Positions 27,824-37,242 are shown, numbered from the stretch's first letter. The stretch is 64,000 bases of DNA from Tepidiforma sp. (GCF_026003995.1 NZ_BPIG01000001.1:937194-1001193), one strand, 5' to 3'. Notes: generated by a model from the sequence alone, not told the origin. Numbers and translations are program-made.

Positions 27824-28927
27824 ATGGACGCAGAGACGACAGCAGGCATCGATGGACCCGGGCGGCGGCCGGGAGACGTGCTGGCGGGAGCCGGCGGGGC
27901 GCGGCGTTTCGCTGCGGCGCTCATCGTGCTCGCAGCGGTGTGGGCCGCGGCGGCGGTTGCGGCCGTAGCCAACGGGCCGGTGCGCATCCCGCCGGGGCAT
28001 GTGGTCTCGAGCCTCGCCAGCCGGGCCGGGCTGGACATCGGGACCCACTCGGAGCGGGAACGGCTCGTCATCGAGCGGCTGCGGCTGCCGCGGGTGGTCC
28101 TCGCGACGCTGGCCGGCGCATCGCTGGCGGCGGCGGGCGCGACGATGCAGGCGCTGTTCCGGAACCCGCTCGCGGACCCGGGGCTGCTGGGGGTTTCCTC
28201 GGGCGCGGCGATGGGCGCCGTCGCGGCGATCGCTGCTGGACTCGGGGCGCTCTCGATGTGGTGGGTGTGCGGCGCGGCGTTTGGCGGAGCGCTCGGGGCG
28301 GTGGGGCTCGTGTACCTCCTGGGCGCGCCCGGGGGCCGGCCCGCGCCGTCGAGCCTCCTGCTCGCGGGGGTCGCCGTGAGCGCGTTTCTCGGGTCGGTGA
28401 CCTCGGTGATCATCGCGCTCGTTCCGCCGGACGAAGCGCTGCGGGGCATCCTGTTCTGGCTCGCCGGCGGGTTCGGGGGCGCTTCGTGGTCGTACGTGCG
28501 CGTCGTCACGCTGCCTATCGCTGCGGGGCTGGTCGTGTTGGCCGCGGCAGGGCGGCCCCTCAATCTGCTGGCCGTCTCGGATGAGGTCGCGGCGACGACG
28601 GGCGTGCGGGTCGGAAGGACCCGTGCGGCGCTGCTCGCGGCAGCAACGCTGGTGACTGCCGTTTCGGTGAGCGTGAGCGGGACGATCGGCTTCGTCGGGC
28701 TGGTGGTGCCGCATTTGCTGCGGCTCGTCATCGGGCCGGATTACCGGGGTCTGCTGCCCGCTTCGATGCTGGCCGGCGCAGCGGTGCTGGTTGGCGCCGA
28801 CACCGCGGCGCGAACGGTGGTAAGGCCGGCCGAATTGCAGGTCGGCATGGTGACGGCGCTCGTCGGGGCGCCGGTTTTCGCGGCGATCCTGCTGCGGCAA
28901 CGGTCGCGGCTGTCGGTCCAGGTCTAA
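27824..28927 (+). CDS. btuC: FecCD/BtuC family corrinoid ABC permease
   Basis: 367 residues with about ten membrane helices. LPRVVLATLAGASLAAAGAT, QALFRNPLADPGLLGVSSGA and SGTIGFVGLVVPHLLRLVIG are the classic FecCD/BtuC blocks. By sequence alone it could serve iron siderophores or heme, but the cobalamin riboswitch upstream and the Cob genes downstream make corrinoid import the clear choice. ATG 27824 has a GGGGAG site upstream; the longer frame runs through the leader hairpins. The cytoplasmic head of about 25 residues is longer than in E. coli. Confidence 0.9.
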   Translation: MDAETTAGIDGPGRRPGDVLAGAGGARRFAAALIVLAAVWAAAAVAAVANGPVRIPPGHVVSSLASRAGLDIGTHSERERLVIERLRLPRVVLATLAGASLAAAGATMQALFRNPLADPGLLGVSSGAAMGAVAAIAAGLGALSMWWVCGAAFGGALGAVGLVYLLGAPGGRPAPSSLLLAGVAVSAFLGSVTSVIIALVPPDEALRGILFWLAGGFGGASWSYVRVVTLPIAAGLVVLAAAGRPLNLLAVSDEVAATTGVRVGRTRAALLAAATLVTAVSVSVSGTIGFVGLVVPHLLRLVIGPDYRGLLPASMLAGAAVLVGADTAARTVVRPAELQVGMVTALVGAPVFAAILLRQRSRLSVQV

Positions 28928-28941
28928 CTCAGAGGAGGAAC

Positions 28942-30063
28942 GTGTCTTTGGCGAAACATCGATGGTTCAAACGGTTCATCCCACTCGCACTGGCGGCTGT
29001 CGCTGTCACGGCATTCATCGGCGCCTGCGGCGGCGATGACGACGACGGCGGTTCGACGGCGCCAGCAGTCACGGCCACGGCATCCGTCCCGGCAACCGCC
29101 ACAGAGTCGTCGCAGCAGCGGGTACAGGAGCGGCTGCAGGGCGTCCCGGGCATCGTCGACCCGGCCAATCTTTCGTGGCCGCGCGAGGTGGAAGGTCTGA
29201 ACGGCAAGCGGACCATCAAGGCGAAGCCGACGAAGATTCACACGATGTCGGCGGGCATCGACGAGATCACGCTCTCGCTCGTGCCGCTGGAGCGGGTGGT
29301 CGCCGTCGGTTCGGCAACGAAGAACCCGGATACGACGAGCTTCGCGCCGCTGGTCCAGGGGCTGCCGACAGCCGCGCGCGAGCCGGAAGCGGTGGTCGCG
29401 ACCGGCGCCGAGCTGGTGATCGCGACGCCGACGCAGAAGGCGGACGTCGTGGCGGCGATCGAGGGCGCCGGCGTGACCGTCATCCAGTTGAATCTCGATC
29501 CAACGCCGGCCGGGCGGCTCAATGCGATCCTGCTGCTGGGCTACATCTACGGTGAGGAAGAGCGGGCGATCGCGCTGGCGGACGAAGTGCAGGCGCGATA
29601 CGAGAAGGTCGTCAGCGTGACCGGGAAAAAGAGCGAGGCGGACAAGCCGGTCGTCGCGAGCGTGGCGAAGTACACGACGGTGACGATGGCCGGGGCCGGG
29701 TCGACCGGTGAAGGGATCATCACGGCGGCAGGCGGGCGCAACGCCGGGACCGCAGCCGGGCTGAAGGGGAATCCGCAGATCGGGCTGGAGGCGATCGTCG
29801 CGGCGAACCCCGACGTCATCATCATCCCGATGCCGGCCGAGGCGGGGGGCAAATTCAAGGCCGAGCTGCTGGCTGAGCCGAGCCTGGCCACGGTGCCGGC
29901 GGTGAAGAACGGCAAGGTGTACGTCGTGCCGCCGCCGCTTTACACGACGAACTCGTTCGCAAACGTTCGGGCGGTGGAGCACCTCGCCCACATCCTGTGG
30001 CCGTCGGAGTTTCCGGTGGCCGACCCGCCGCAGTTCAGCCTCGCCGGGCAGGCAGCCCGGTAG
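28942..30063 (+). CDS. btuF: Corrinoid ABC transporter substrate-binding lipoprotein
   Basis: 373 residues. The signal ends in [11 protein letters not shown] with a lipobox Cys, then a Thr/Ala-rich linker of about 50 residues, then a helical-backbone-linked periplasmic-binding fold (PF01497-like): IDEITLSLVPLERVVAVGSA, LVIATPTQKADVVAAIEGAG, and EAIVAANPDVIIIPMP with NGKVYVVPP. It should capture vitamin B12 or other corrinoids and hand them to BtuC-BtuD. A strong AGGAGGAAC precedes the GTG at 28942. Lipid anchoring fits a cell without a soluble periplasm or with a reduced one. Confidence 0.88.
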   Translation: MSLAKHRWFKRFIPLALAAVAVTAFIGACGGDDDDGGSTAPAVTATASVPATATESSQQRVQERLQGVPGIVDPANLSWPREVEGLNGKRTIKAKPTKIHTMSAGIDEITLSLVPLERVVAVGSATKNPDTTSFAPLVQGLPTAAREPEAVVATGAELVIATPTQKADVVAAIEGAGVTVIQLNLDPTPAGRLNAILLLGYIYGEEERAIALADEVQARYEKVVSVTGKKSEADKPVVASVAKYTTVTMAGAGSTGEGIITAAGGRNAGTAAGLKGNPQIGLEAIVAANPDVIIIPMPAEAGGKFKAELLAEPSLATVPAVKNGKVYVVPPPLYTTNSFANVRAVEHLAHILWPSEFPVADPPQFSLAGQAAR

Positions 30064-30069
30064 ACCGCG

Positions 30070-30891
30070 GTGGACGCCCGCACCTTCACGCTGGCTGCTG
30101 AAGGCGTGAGCTATCGCGCCGGCGGCCGGTGGCTGGTCCGCGATGTCTCCGTGGCGGTGGGCCCGGGTGAGGTCGTCGGAATCATCGGCCCGAACGGGGC
30201 GGGCAAGTCGACGCTCGCGAGGCTGCTGGCCGGCCTGCTCCGGCCGGCCAGCGGCCGTATTCGGTTCGAGGTCGAGGGAGCTGCCATGACGGGGCAGCAG
30301 GTAGCGCGCCACCTCGCCTACGTGCCCCAGTCGATCCCGGACGGAGTCGGGTTCACCGCCGGGGAGATGGTGCTCATGGGGCGCTACCCGCACCGGGGCG
30401 CGTTCGCGCGGGAAACCCGGGAGGACCGTGCGGCGGCTGCCCGGGCGATGGGGTGGATGGGCGTGCTCAAGCTGGCGGAACGCCGGTTCTCGTCGCTTTC
30501 GGGCGGGGAGCGCCAGCGGGTGATGGTGGCACGCGCGCTCGCACAGGCGACGAGCCTCTGCATCCTCGACGAACCGACGGCGTCGCTTGATGTCCGGCAC
30601 CAGCTCGAGCTGCTGGCGCGGCTTCGCCAGCTGGCAGACGACGGGATGGGCTTCGTCGTCGTCCTGCACGACCTGGAGCTGGCTGGCCGGTGGTGCGACC
30701 GGCTGCTGCTGCTGGACCGGGGCTCGCCAGCCGCGGCGGGAGTGCCGCGCGAGGTGCTCGACGCGGCGGTCCTCGGGAGGGTGTACGGGCTGGACGCCCG
30801 GGTGTGCGGGGACGGCGAGGGCAGTCTGCGCATCGATTTTCGGCTGCGGGGCGAGATGGACCCCGGCAGACGGACCACGGAGGCGCGCTGA
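30070..30891 (+). CDS. btuD: Corrinoid ABC transporter ATP-binding protein
   Basis: 273-residue ATPase of the FecE/BtuD class. Walker [23 protein letters not shown] loop, signature LSGGERQRVMVARALAQ, Walker B LCILDEPTASLD, and VVLHDLELAGRWCDRLLLLD complete the set. GTG start at 30070, six bases after the btuF stop. Its TGA shares one base with the cobO ATG (TGATG), linking transport to cobalamin adenosylation. The 45-residue tail after the core is usual in the FecE class. Confidence 0.92.
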   Translation: MDARTFTLAAEGVSYRAGGRWLVRDVSVAVGPGEVVGIIGPNGAGKSTLARLLAGLLRPASGRIRFEVEGAAMTGQQVARHLAYVPQSIPDGVGFTAGEMVLMGRYPHRGAFARETREDRAAAARAMGWMGVLKLAERRFSSLSGGERQRVMVARALAQATSLCILDEPTASLDVRHQLELLARLRQLADDGMGFVVVLHDLELAGRWCDRLLLLDRGSPAAAGVPREVLDAAVLGRVYGLDARVCGDGEGSLRIDFRLRGEMDPGRRTTEAR

Positions 30892-31451
30892 TGACGGGGG
30901 ATGGCCACCAGCCGGTGAAGGGCCCGCGGAAGAAGAAAGGCCTGCTCATCGTGAATACCGGCAATGGGAAAGGGAAGACGACGGCGGCGCTGGGCATGGT
31001 GCTGCGCGCCTGGGGCCGGGGCATGCCGGTCGAGGTGTACCAGTTCATCAAGCCGCCGACCGCGAACTTCGGAGAGCACCGGGCGGCGAAACGGCTGGGC
31101 ATCCCGGTGCACCCGCTGGGCGACGGGTTCACGTGGAAGTCGAAGGACCCGGAGCGCACGAAGTCGCTGGCGCTCGAGCAGTGGGAGCGAGCGAAGGCGC
31201 GGCTCCACGACCCGCACCTGGCGATGCTCGTGCTCGACGAGTTCACCTACCCGCTGCACTACGGCTGGCTGGACACCGGCGAGGCGGTCGCTGCCCTGCA
31301 GGAGCGAAGGCCGCTGCTCCACGTCGTCGTGACGGGCCGCTACGCACCGGAGGGACTCATCGCCGCAGCCGACCTCGTGACCGAGATGACGCTCATCAAG
31401 CATCCCTACCGCGAGCAGGGGATCAAGGCCCAACCAGGAGTAGAGTTCTGA
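30891..31451 (+). CDS. cobO: Cob(I)yrinic acid a,c-diamide adenosyltransferase
   Basis: 186-residue CobO/CobA-type enzyme that transfers the adenosyl group of ATP to the cobalt of corrinoids, needed both for synthesis and for salvaged B12. P-loop NTGNGKGKTTAALGMVLRAW near residue 22, VYQFIKPP, LVLDEFTYPLHYGWLD, and VVVTGRYAPEGLIAAADLVT match the family. The end PYREQGIKAQPGVEF is the standard CobA close. The start shares a base with the btuD stop; the frame open further upstream is inside btuD. Confidence 0.96.
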   Translation: MTGDGHQPVKGPRKKKGLLIVNTGNGKGKTTAALGMVLRAWGRGMPVEVYQFIKPPTANFGEHRAAKRLGIPVHPLGDGFTWKSKDPERTKSLALEQWERAKARLHDPHLAMLVLDEFTYPLHYGWLDTGEAVAALQERRPLLHVVVTGRYAPEGLIAAADLVTEMTLIKHPYREQGIKAQPGVEF

Positions 31452-32491
31452 TGCACATCACGATCCCGGACATCGACGCAGCAGCTGCAGCGGCGGCCGC
31501 GCGGCGGCTGGACCGCCTGACGAAGCCGCAGGGGAGCCTCGGCCGGCTCGAGGAGCTGGCTATCCGGCTCGCCGGGATGACGGGCAACCCATCGTGCCGG
31601 TTCGACCAGCGGGCGGTGGTGGTCATGGCGGCCGACCACGGCGTCACGGAGGAGGCGGTTTCTGCCTACCCGTCCGAGGTCACGGCGCAGATGGTGGCGA
31701 ACTTCGCAGCGGGCGGCGCCGGCATCAACGTCCTCGCGCGGCGGGCTGGCGCGCAGGTCGTGGTCGTCGATATGGGGGTGCGCGCCGCGCCGGGCGTGCC
31801 GGGAGTGCTGGACCGGCGGCTGGGACCCGGGACGCGGAACATGACGCGCGAGCCAGCGATGACGCTGGCGCAGGCGGAAGCGGCAGTCGCGACGGGGCGG
31901 GAGCTGGCGGGTCAGCTCGCTGCAGCGGGCGTTTCGCTGTTCCTCACTGGTGAGATGGGCATCGGGAACACGACCGCGGCGAGCGCGGTGACGGCGGCGC
32001 TGACCGGGCGCCCGGCGCAAGAGGTGACGGGCCGCGGCACGGGCCTCGACGATGCGGCGCTCGCGCACAAGGTCGGCGTCGTCGAGCGGGCGCTTGCGCT
32101 CCACCGGCCGGACCCGGCCGACCCCATCGGTGTGCTGGCAAGCGTCGGCGGGTTCGAAATCGCCGGGCTCGCCGGGCTGATCCTCGGGGCGGCCGAGCGC
32201 CGCATCCCGGTGATCCTCGACGGGTTCATCACCGGCGCAGCGGCGCTGGCGGCCTGCGCGATGGCGCCGGGCGCACCGGGTTACCTCATCGCGTCGCACC
32301 GGTCGGTCGAACCGGGACACACGGCGGTTCTCGAGGCGCTCGGGCTGGAGCCGCTGCTCGACCTGCGCCTGCGGCTGGGCGAAGGGACGGGCGCGGCGCT
32401 CGCGCTGCACCTGGTCGACGCGGCGCTGGCGGTGCGGGACGAGATGGCGACGTTCGATGAGGCCGGCGTTTCGGAACGGACAGACGGGTGA
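31451..32491 (+). CDS. cobT: Nicotinate-nucleotide:dimethylbenzimidazole phosphoribosyltransferase
   Basis: 346 residues. Makes alpha-ribazole phosphate, the lower-ligand nucleotide, from nicotinate mononucleotide and dimethylbenzimidazole or another base. RLTKPQGSLGRLEELAIRLA, VVMAADHGVTEEAVSAYP, GGAGINVLAR, TGEMGIGNTTAASAV and ILDGFITGAAALAA are signature blocks; the catalytic Glu lies in the final third near LRLGEGTGAALAL. Start at ATG 31451 overlaps the cobO stop (TGATG). The substrate base cannot be read from sequence. Confidence 0.97.
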   Translation: MHITIPDIDAAAAAAAARRLDRLTKPQGSLGRLEELAIRLAGMTGNPSCRFDQRAVVVMAADHGVTEEAVSAYPSEVTAQMVANFAAGGAGINVLARRAGAQVVVVDMGVRAAPGVPGVLDRRLGPGTRNMTREPAMTLAQAEAAVATGRELAGQLAAAGVSLFLTGEMGIGNTTAASAVTAALTGRPAQEVTGRGTGLDDAALAHKVGVVERALALHRPDPADPIGVLASVGGFEIAGLAGLILGAAERRIPVILDGFITGAAALAACAMAPGAPGYLIASHRSVEPGHTAVLEALGLEPLLDLRLRLGEGTGAALALHLVDAALAVRDEMATFDEAGVSERTDG

Positions 32492-33240
32492 GCGGGCTGA
32501 CCTCGGCGCTGGGGCTGCTGACCCGCCTGCCGCTGCCAGCGCACGCCTGGGAGCCAGCGAAGGCGGCCCGCTGGCTGCCGGCGGCGTCCATCGTGCTCGC
32601 GGCACCGGTCGCGGCCGCTGCCTGGGGGTTGGGCGAGGCAGTGCCGCCGGGCGCGGCGGCGGCGGTGACGGTCGCGGCCTGGGCGGCGGCGACCGGTGCG
32701 CTCCACCTCGACGGCCTGGCGGACTGCGCGGACGCGGCGTTCGTCCCGGCGAGCCGGGAACGGCGGTCCGAGATTCTCAGGGATGTCCACCACGGGACGT
32801 TCGCAGTGGCGGCGGTCGGGCTCGTGCTCCTGGTGAAGTTCGGCTGCCTGGCGTCGATGGCGCCCGGGACGGCCGCAGGCGCGACGGCGGCAGCGATCGT
32901 TGCGAGCCGCGGCGCGCTCCCGGCGATCGCGCGGGCGTTCCCGCCGCTCGGGGCGGATGGGATGGGGGCGGCGTTCCGCGGGGGCTGCACGCGGGGGGTC
33001 GCTGCGCTGGGCGTCGCGGCCGGGTTCGGTAGCGCGCTGCTCGTGCTTGGGCCATGGGGGCTGACGGCAGCAGCGTGCGCCGGTGCCGCGGCCGGGCTGA
33101 CCGCCTGGGGGCTCAGCCGGGCGCTCGGAGGGCTGAACGGCGATGCCTATGGCGCGTGCATCGAAACGGCGGAATGCGCGGCGCTGCTGGCGGCGGCAGC
33201 GCTCATTCCGAAGCTGACCCCGTGGTGGTTCGCGGCATGA
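32488..33240 (+). CDS. cobS: Adenosylcobinamide-GDP ribazoletransferase (cobalamin synthase)
   Basis: 250-residue integral membrane enzyme that joins adenosylcobinamide-GDP to alpha-ribazole, the last joining step. ALGLLTRLPLPAHAWEP at the N-terminus, GALHLDGLADCADAAFVPAS with the acidic metal-binding DGLADxxDA motif, and IARAFPPLGADGMGAAFRGG are present. About six membrane segments are predicted by eye. GTG start overlaps the cobT stop and its own stop overlaps cbiB (ATGA). Confidence 0.95.
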   Translation: MSGLTSALGLLTRLPLPAHAWEPAKAARWLPAASIVLAAPVAAAAWGLGEAVPPGAAAAVTVAAWAAATGALHLDGLADCADAAFVPASRERRSEILRDVHHGTFAVAAVGLVLLVKFGCLASMAPGTAAGATAAAIVASRGALPAIARAFPPLGADGMGAAFRGGCTRGVAALGVAAGFGSALLVLGPWGLTAAACAGAAAGLTAWGLSRALGGLNGDAYGACIETAECAALLAAAALIPKLTPWWFAA

Positions 33241-34142
33241 GGCGGCGCGCGGCCGTGCTGCTCGCGGCGCTCGCGCTCGATGCCGCGTTCGGGGAGCTGC
33301 CCAACCGGTGGCATCCGGTGGCGCGGTTCGGCCAGGCGGCGAACTGGCTGGAGCGGCGGATGACGGACCATGGGCGGCGGGACACCGCAGCGGCCGGGAT
33401 CGGGTTCACGCTGATCGCGGCGGGGGCTGCCGCGGCGGCGGGGGCTGGACTGCAGCGGCAGGTGCGGGGCGGGGGACTCGCCGGGTTCGCGGCCGAGGCG
33501 TTCGCGCTGAAGCAGGCGCTCGCACTGCGGGCGCTCATCGAGCACGCTGACGCGGTGCGGCGAGCGCTGGAACGGAGCGACCTCGCGGGCGCGCGGGAGG
33601 CTGCGGGCCGGATGGTGAGCCGCAACACGGGAGGCCTGCCGGCGACGCTGGTCGCTTCGGCCGCAATCGAGTCGGTGGCGGAAAACCTCTCGGACGGGGT
33701 CGTTGCGCCGGCGGCGTGGTACCTGGCGGGCGGGCTCGCCGGGGCCTACGCGTACCGGGCGGTGAACACGCTCGATGCGATGGTCGGCTACCGGTCGCGC
33801 GGGCGGTTCGGGATGGTGCCGGCGCGGCTCGACGACGGGCTGAACCTCGCGCCGGCGCGGCTGACGGCGGCGGTGCTGCTGGCGCTCCGGCCGACGGCCC
33901 TGCGCCGGGCGGGCGACATCGCGCGCGATGCGCGGTCGACGGCGAGCCCGAACGCCGGCTGGCCGATGGCAGCGATGGCCTACGCGCTGGGCACGCGGCT
34001 GGAGAAGCGTGGTCACCATGTGCTGAACGGGGCTGGCCGGGAGCCCGGGGCGCAGGACATCGCCAGGGCGGCGGGCCTGGCCGCAGCGGCTGCGGCAGTG
34101 CTGGCGGCCGGCGCCGCCGCCGCGTCGAGGGGACGGCGATGA
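33237..34142 (+). CDS. cbiB: Adenosylcobinamide-phosphate synthase CbiB
   Basis: 301-residue membrane protein (also called CobD in the Pseudomonas scheme) that attaches aminopropanol phosphate to adenosylcobyric acid. LDAAFGELPNRWHPVARFGQ at the start and SRNTGGLPATLVASAAIESVAENLSDGVVAPAAWY-type core (split here as AAIESVAENLSDGVVAPAAW) are characteristic, as is YRAVNTLDAMVGYRSRGRFG. Length is typical. Start by ATGA overlap with cobS; the frame that continues upstream belongs to cobS. Confidence 0.96.
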   Translation: MRRRAAVLLAALALDAAFGELPNRWHPVARFGQAANWLERRMTDHGRRDTAAAGIGFTLIAAGAAAAAGAGLQRQVRGGGLAGFAAEAFALKQALALRALIEHADAVRRALERSDLAGAREAAGRMVSRNTGGLPATLVASAAIESVAENLSDGVVAPAAWYLAGGLAGAYAYRAVNTLDAMVGYRSRGRFGMVPARLDDGLNLAPARLTAAVLLALRPTALRRAGDIARDARSTASPNAGWPMAAMAYALGTRLEKRGHHVLNGAGREPGAQDIARAAGLAAAAAAVLAAGAAAASRGRR

Positions 34143-35194
34143 CGGGGCGCGTCGTCCACGGGGGCGTGACGGCCGAGGAGCTCGCCGGGGCCGCGGCAGC
34201 CGGCATCGAGCTCGTGGATTTGAGCGCGAGCCTGAACCCGTACGGCCCGCACCCGGACGTCCTCGCTGCGGCGCGCGCGGCCGAGGTTCGCCGGTACCCG
34301 GAGGCGGACGCGGGAACCCTTCGAGCGGCGTGGGCGCGGGAGTGGGGGCTGACCCCCGGGGAGGTGCTGGCGGGGAACGGGACGAGCGAGCTGATCTACC
34401 TGCTATGCCGGGCGCTCGGGCGCAGCGGCCGGTGCCTGGTGTTCGGGCCGACATTCGGAGAGTACGCGGCGGCGGCCCGGGCGGCCGGGATGGACGTCGT
34501 GACGGGGCCGCACCCCGGAGGAGCGGGAGCGGAGCCCGCGCGGCTGGTGGAAGAGGTCGAACCGGCGCTCGTCTTCCTGTGCAACCCGAACAACCCGACG
34601 GGCGCGCTCTGCCCGCGGGAGGACATCGCCGCTCTTGGAGCCGCCGCTGCGCGGGCGGGCGGGCGGCTCGTCGTCGATGAGGCCTACATGCCGTTCGCGT
34701 GGCCGGAAGATGAACGCGCGGCGCCGGCGCCCGGGCTGCTCGTCCTCCGGTCGCTGACGAAGATCCACGCGGTGCCGGGGCTTCGGCTGGGGTTCCTGCT
34801 GGGGCCGGGGGACGACATCGCGGCGGTGGAAGCGCAGCAGCCGCCGTGGGCGGTGAGCGCGCCGGCCGCTGCGGCGGGGATGGCCGCGCTGGGGCTCGAG
34901 AAGTTCTGCCGGGAGAGCGCCCGGCGGGTTGCGGCAACCCGCGCCCGGCTGTTCGATGCGCTCGAGGCAGCGGGATTCGGCGTCCGGCCCTCGCTGGCGA
35001 ACTTCCTGCTGGTCGACGTGGGCGACGGCGCGGCGTTCCGCGCTGCGCTGCTGCGGCGGGGATTCGCCGTGCGGGACTGCGCCTCGTTCGGGCTGCCGGA
35101 GTTCGTCCGCGTGGCGGTGCCGCACGAGCGGGATGCCGGGCGGCTCATCGAGGCGATGATGGAGGTGCGCGCATGGCTCGCGGCGGAGTCCTGA
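34139..35194 (+). CDS. cobD: Threonine-phosphate decarboxylase-like aminotransferase (CobD/CobC)
   Basis: 351-residue PLP enzyme of fold type I. It should supply (R)-1-amino-2-propanol phosphate for CbiB. LSASLNPYGPHPDV, GNGTSELIYLLCRAL, FLCNPNNPTGALC, DEAY (residues 180-183) and the PLP lysine K208 in SLTKIHAVPGLRLG match. Relatives include histidinol-phosphate aminotransferase, but the position between cbiB and cobQ decides in favour of the cobamide role. It has no extra phosphatase or Cys-rich domain, unlike some fused CobD proteins. Confidence 0.9.
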   Translation: MTGRVVHGGVTAEELAGAAAAGIELVDLSASLNPYGPHPDVLAAARAAEVRRYPEADAGTLRAAWAREWGLTPGEVLAGNGTSELIYLLCRALGRSGRCLVFGPTFGEYAAAARAAGMDVVTGPHPGGAGAEPARLVEEVEPALVFLCNPNNPTGALCPREDIAALGAAAARAGGRLVVDEAYMPFAWPEDERAAPAPGLLVLRSLTKIHAVPGLRLGFLLGPGDDIAAVEAQQPPWAVSAPAAAAGMAALGLEKFCRESARRVAATRARLFDALEAAGFGVRPSLANFLLVDVGDGAAFRAALLRRGFAVRDCASFGLPEFVRVAVPHERDAGRLIEAMMEVRAWLAAES

Positions 35195-36672
35195 TGGTCC
35201 AGGGGACGGCATCGTCGGCGGGCAAGAGCCTGCTGGTGACGGGCCTGTGCCGGGTCTTCACCCGGAGGGGGCTGCGGGTCGCGCCGTTCAAAGCGCAGAA
35301 CATGTCGAACAACGCGGCGGTGGTCCCGGGCGGCGGCGAAATCGGCCGTGCGCAGTACGTGCAGGCGCTGGCCGCGCGCGCGCTGCCGCGGGTGGAGATG
35401 AACCCGGTGCTGCTGAAACCGGAAGGGAACCTTCGGTCGCAGGTCGTGGTGCTGGGGCGGCCGGTGGGTACGCTGCATGCGGCCGCCTACCAGGAGGCGA
35501 AGGCGCACATCTGGCAGGACGTCACGGCGGCGCTGGACGGGCTCCGGGCGGAGTTCGACCTCGTCATCATCGAAGGTGCCGGGAGCCCGGCAGAGATCAA
35601 TTTGAAGGCGCGGGACATTTCGAACATGCGGGTCGCGCGGTATGCCGACGCGCCGGTGCTGATCGTGGGGGACATCGACCGGGGCGGCGTGTTCGCGCAC
35701 CTGTACGGGACCTACCACCTGCTGGAGCCGGAGGAGCAGGGGCTCGTGAAGGGGTTCGTGATCAACAAGCTGCGGGGCGACCCTTCCCTGCTTGAGCCGG
35801 GGCTGCGCGACATCGAACGGCTGACCGGCGTGCCGGTGGTGGGCGTGGTGCCGTGGATCCGGGAGCCGGGCATCGCCGAGGAGGATTCGGTGGCGCTCGA
35901 CCGGCGGAAGGACGAGCACGGGCCGTTTCGCGGTGTCGACGTCGCGGTCATCCGGCTCCCGCGGATCGCGAATTTCGACGACTTCGACCCGCTCGAACGG
36001 GAGCCGGACGTCCGGGTGCGGTACGTGGAGCACCCGCGGCAGCTGGGCGAGCCGGACCTCGCGGTGCTGCCGGGGACGAAGGCGACGCGCGACGACCTCG
36101 CGTGGCTGTGGGCGAGCGGACTCGCGGAGGCGCTGGGAAGGCTGCGGGCGGCCGGGACGCCGGTCGTCGGGATCTGCGGCGGCTTCCAGATGCTGGGGGC
36201 GACGATCGAGGACCCGCTCGGGGTCGAAGGCGAGCCGGGGGCGGCCGAAGGCCTGGGCTGGCTCGCGTGCCGGACCAGGTTCGCGCCGGGGAAGGTGACG
36301 CGCTCGAGCAGGGTGCGGCTCGCGGGCGGGCCGGGACTGCTGGAGGGCTGCGGCGGCATCCACGCGGAGGGCTACGAGATCCACGCGGGGCTGACCGAGG
36401 TGGCGCGGGCGGCGGCCTGGACGGAGGCTGACGAGCCGATCGGCGCGCTTTCGGCCGATGGGATGGTGTTCGGCTGGTACGTGCACGGCGGCTTCGCCAG
36501 CCGCGCGTTCCGGACGCGGCTGCTGGAGAACGTGGCGCGCCTGCGGGGGAAGCCGTTCGCGCCCGGGAGGGACGACGACGCGGATGCGGCGTTCGACCGG
36601 CTGGCGGACGTGCTCGAGTCGTCCCTGGACATCGAGCGCATCGCGGACTGGGCGCTCGGGGGCCGGGTCTAG
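35173..36672 (+). CDS. cobQ: Cobyric acid synthase
   Basis: 499 residues. Amidates four side chains of adenosylcobyrinic acid a,c-diamide using glutamine and ATP. N-terminal synthetase part: LMVQGTASSAGKSLLVTGLC, FKAQNMSNNAAV, GNLRSQVVVLG and IEGAGSPAEINL. C-terminal class I amidotransferase part with Cys335 (GICGGFQMLG) and His438 (GWYVHGG). The ATG at 35173 overlaps cobD by 22 bases and gives the family-like MA...LMVQGT start; an alternative is ATG 35194, which shares a base with the cobD stop. Confidence 0.96.
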   Translation: MARGGVLMVQGTASSAGKSLLVTGLCRVFTRRGLRVAPFKAQNMSNNAAVVPGGGEIGRAQYVQALAARALPRVEMNPVLLKPEGNLRSQVVVLGRPVGTLHAAAYQEAKAHIWQDVTAALDGLRAEFDLVIIEGAGSPAEINLKARDISNMRVARYADAPVLIVGDIDRGGVFAHLYGTYHLLEPEEQGLVKGFVINKLRGDPSLLEPGLRDIERLTGVPVVGVVPWIREPGIAEEDSVALDRRKDEHGPFRGVDVAVIRLPRIANFDDFDPLEREPDVRVRYVEHPRQLGEPDLAVLPGTKATRDDLAWLWASGLAEALGRLRAAGTPVVGICGGFQMLGATIEDPLGVEGEPGAAEGLGWLACRTRFAPGKVTRSSRVRLAGGPGLLEGCGGIHAEGYEIHAGLTEVARAAAWTEADEPIGALSADGMVFGWYVHGGFASRAFRTRLLENVARLRGKPFAPGRDDDADAAFDRLADVLESSLDIERIADWALGGRV

Positions 36673-36674
36673 CG

Positions 36675-37229
36675 ATGGGGCGGCTCGTGCTGGTGACCGG
36701 GGGCGCGCGGAGCGGGAAGAGCCGGTTCGCGGAGGAGATGGCCGCAGCCTCCGGGGCGGCGGTGGTCTACATCGCAACGATGGAAGCGCCGGACCCCGAG
36801 AGCCGGGCGCGCATCGCCGACCACCGGGCGCGGAGGCCGGCGGGGTGGGCCACGGTCGAGGAGCCGGTCGACCTCGCGGGGGCGGCCGGACGGGCTCCTG
36901 CGGCGGCGACCGTGCTCGTCGAGTGCCTCGCCACCTGGTGCGGGAACCTCTTCTGGCGATCAGGATACGACGACGATGCCCCGCCCGAGGCCTGGCGGGA
37001 GCTGGCGGCGACGGTGCGGGCTGCCGCGGAGGAGCTGGCGCGGGCCGCCGCGCGCCGGCCGGGGCTGACGATCGTGGTCACGAACGAGGTTGGCTGGGGG
37101 ATCGTGCCTGCGGGGGCGATGACGCGCGCCTACCGGGATGCGCTGGGGGCGGCGAACCAGGCGATAGGGAAGGCAGCCGACGAGGTGGTGCTGGTGGTAG
37201 CGGGGCGGGCGCTTCGGCTGCCGGGGTAG
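36675..37229 (+). CDS. cobU: Adenosylcobinamide kinase / adenosylcobinamide-phosphate guanylyltransferase
   Basis: 184-residue bifunctional enzyme that phosphorylates adenosylcobinamide and activates it with GTP for CobS. P-loop TGGARSGKSRFAEEM, YIATMEAPDPESRARIADHR, the RARRPAGWATVEEP segment, and VVTNEVGWGIVPAGAMTRAY are diagnostic; the guanylated His lies in DHRARR. Last gene of the first B12-regulated operon, two bases after cobQ. An alpha-ribazole phosphatase (CobC phosphatase type) gene is not found in the window. Confidence 0.96.
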   Translation: MGRLVLVTGGARSGKSRFAEEMAAASGAAVVYIATMEAPDPESRARIADHRARRPAGWATVEEPVDLAGAAGRAPAAATVLVECLATWCGNLFWRSGYDDDAPPEAWRELAATVRAAAEELARAAARRPGLTIVVTNEVGWGIVPAGAMTRAYRDALGAANQAIGKAADEVVLVVAGRALRLPG

Positions 37230-37242
37230 GGCCAGCCGGGCG

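Noticed and set aside
27824..30891. Siderophore or heme importer
   Set aside because: FecCD-type sequence alone cannot exclude it, but the riboswitch directly upstream and cobO directly downstream favour corrinoids.
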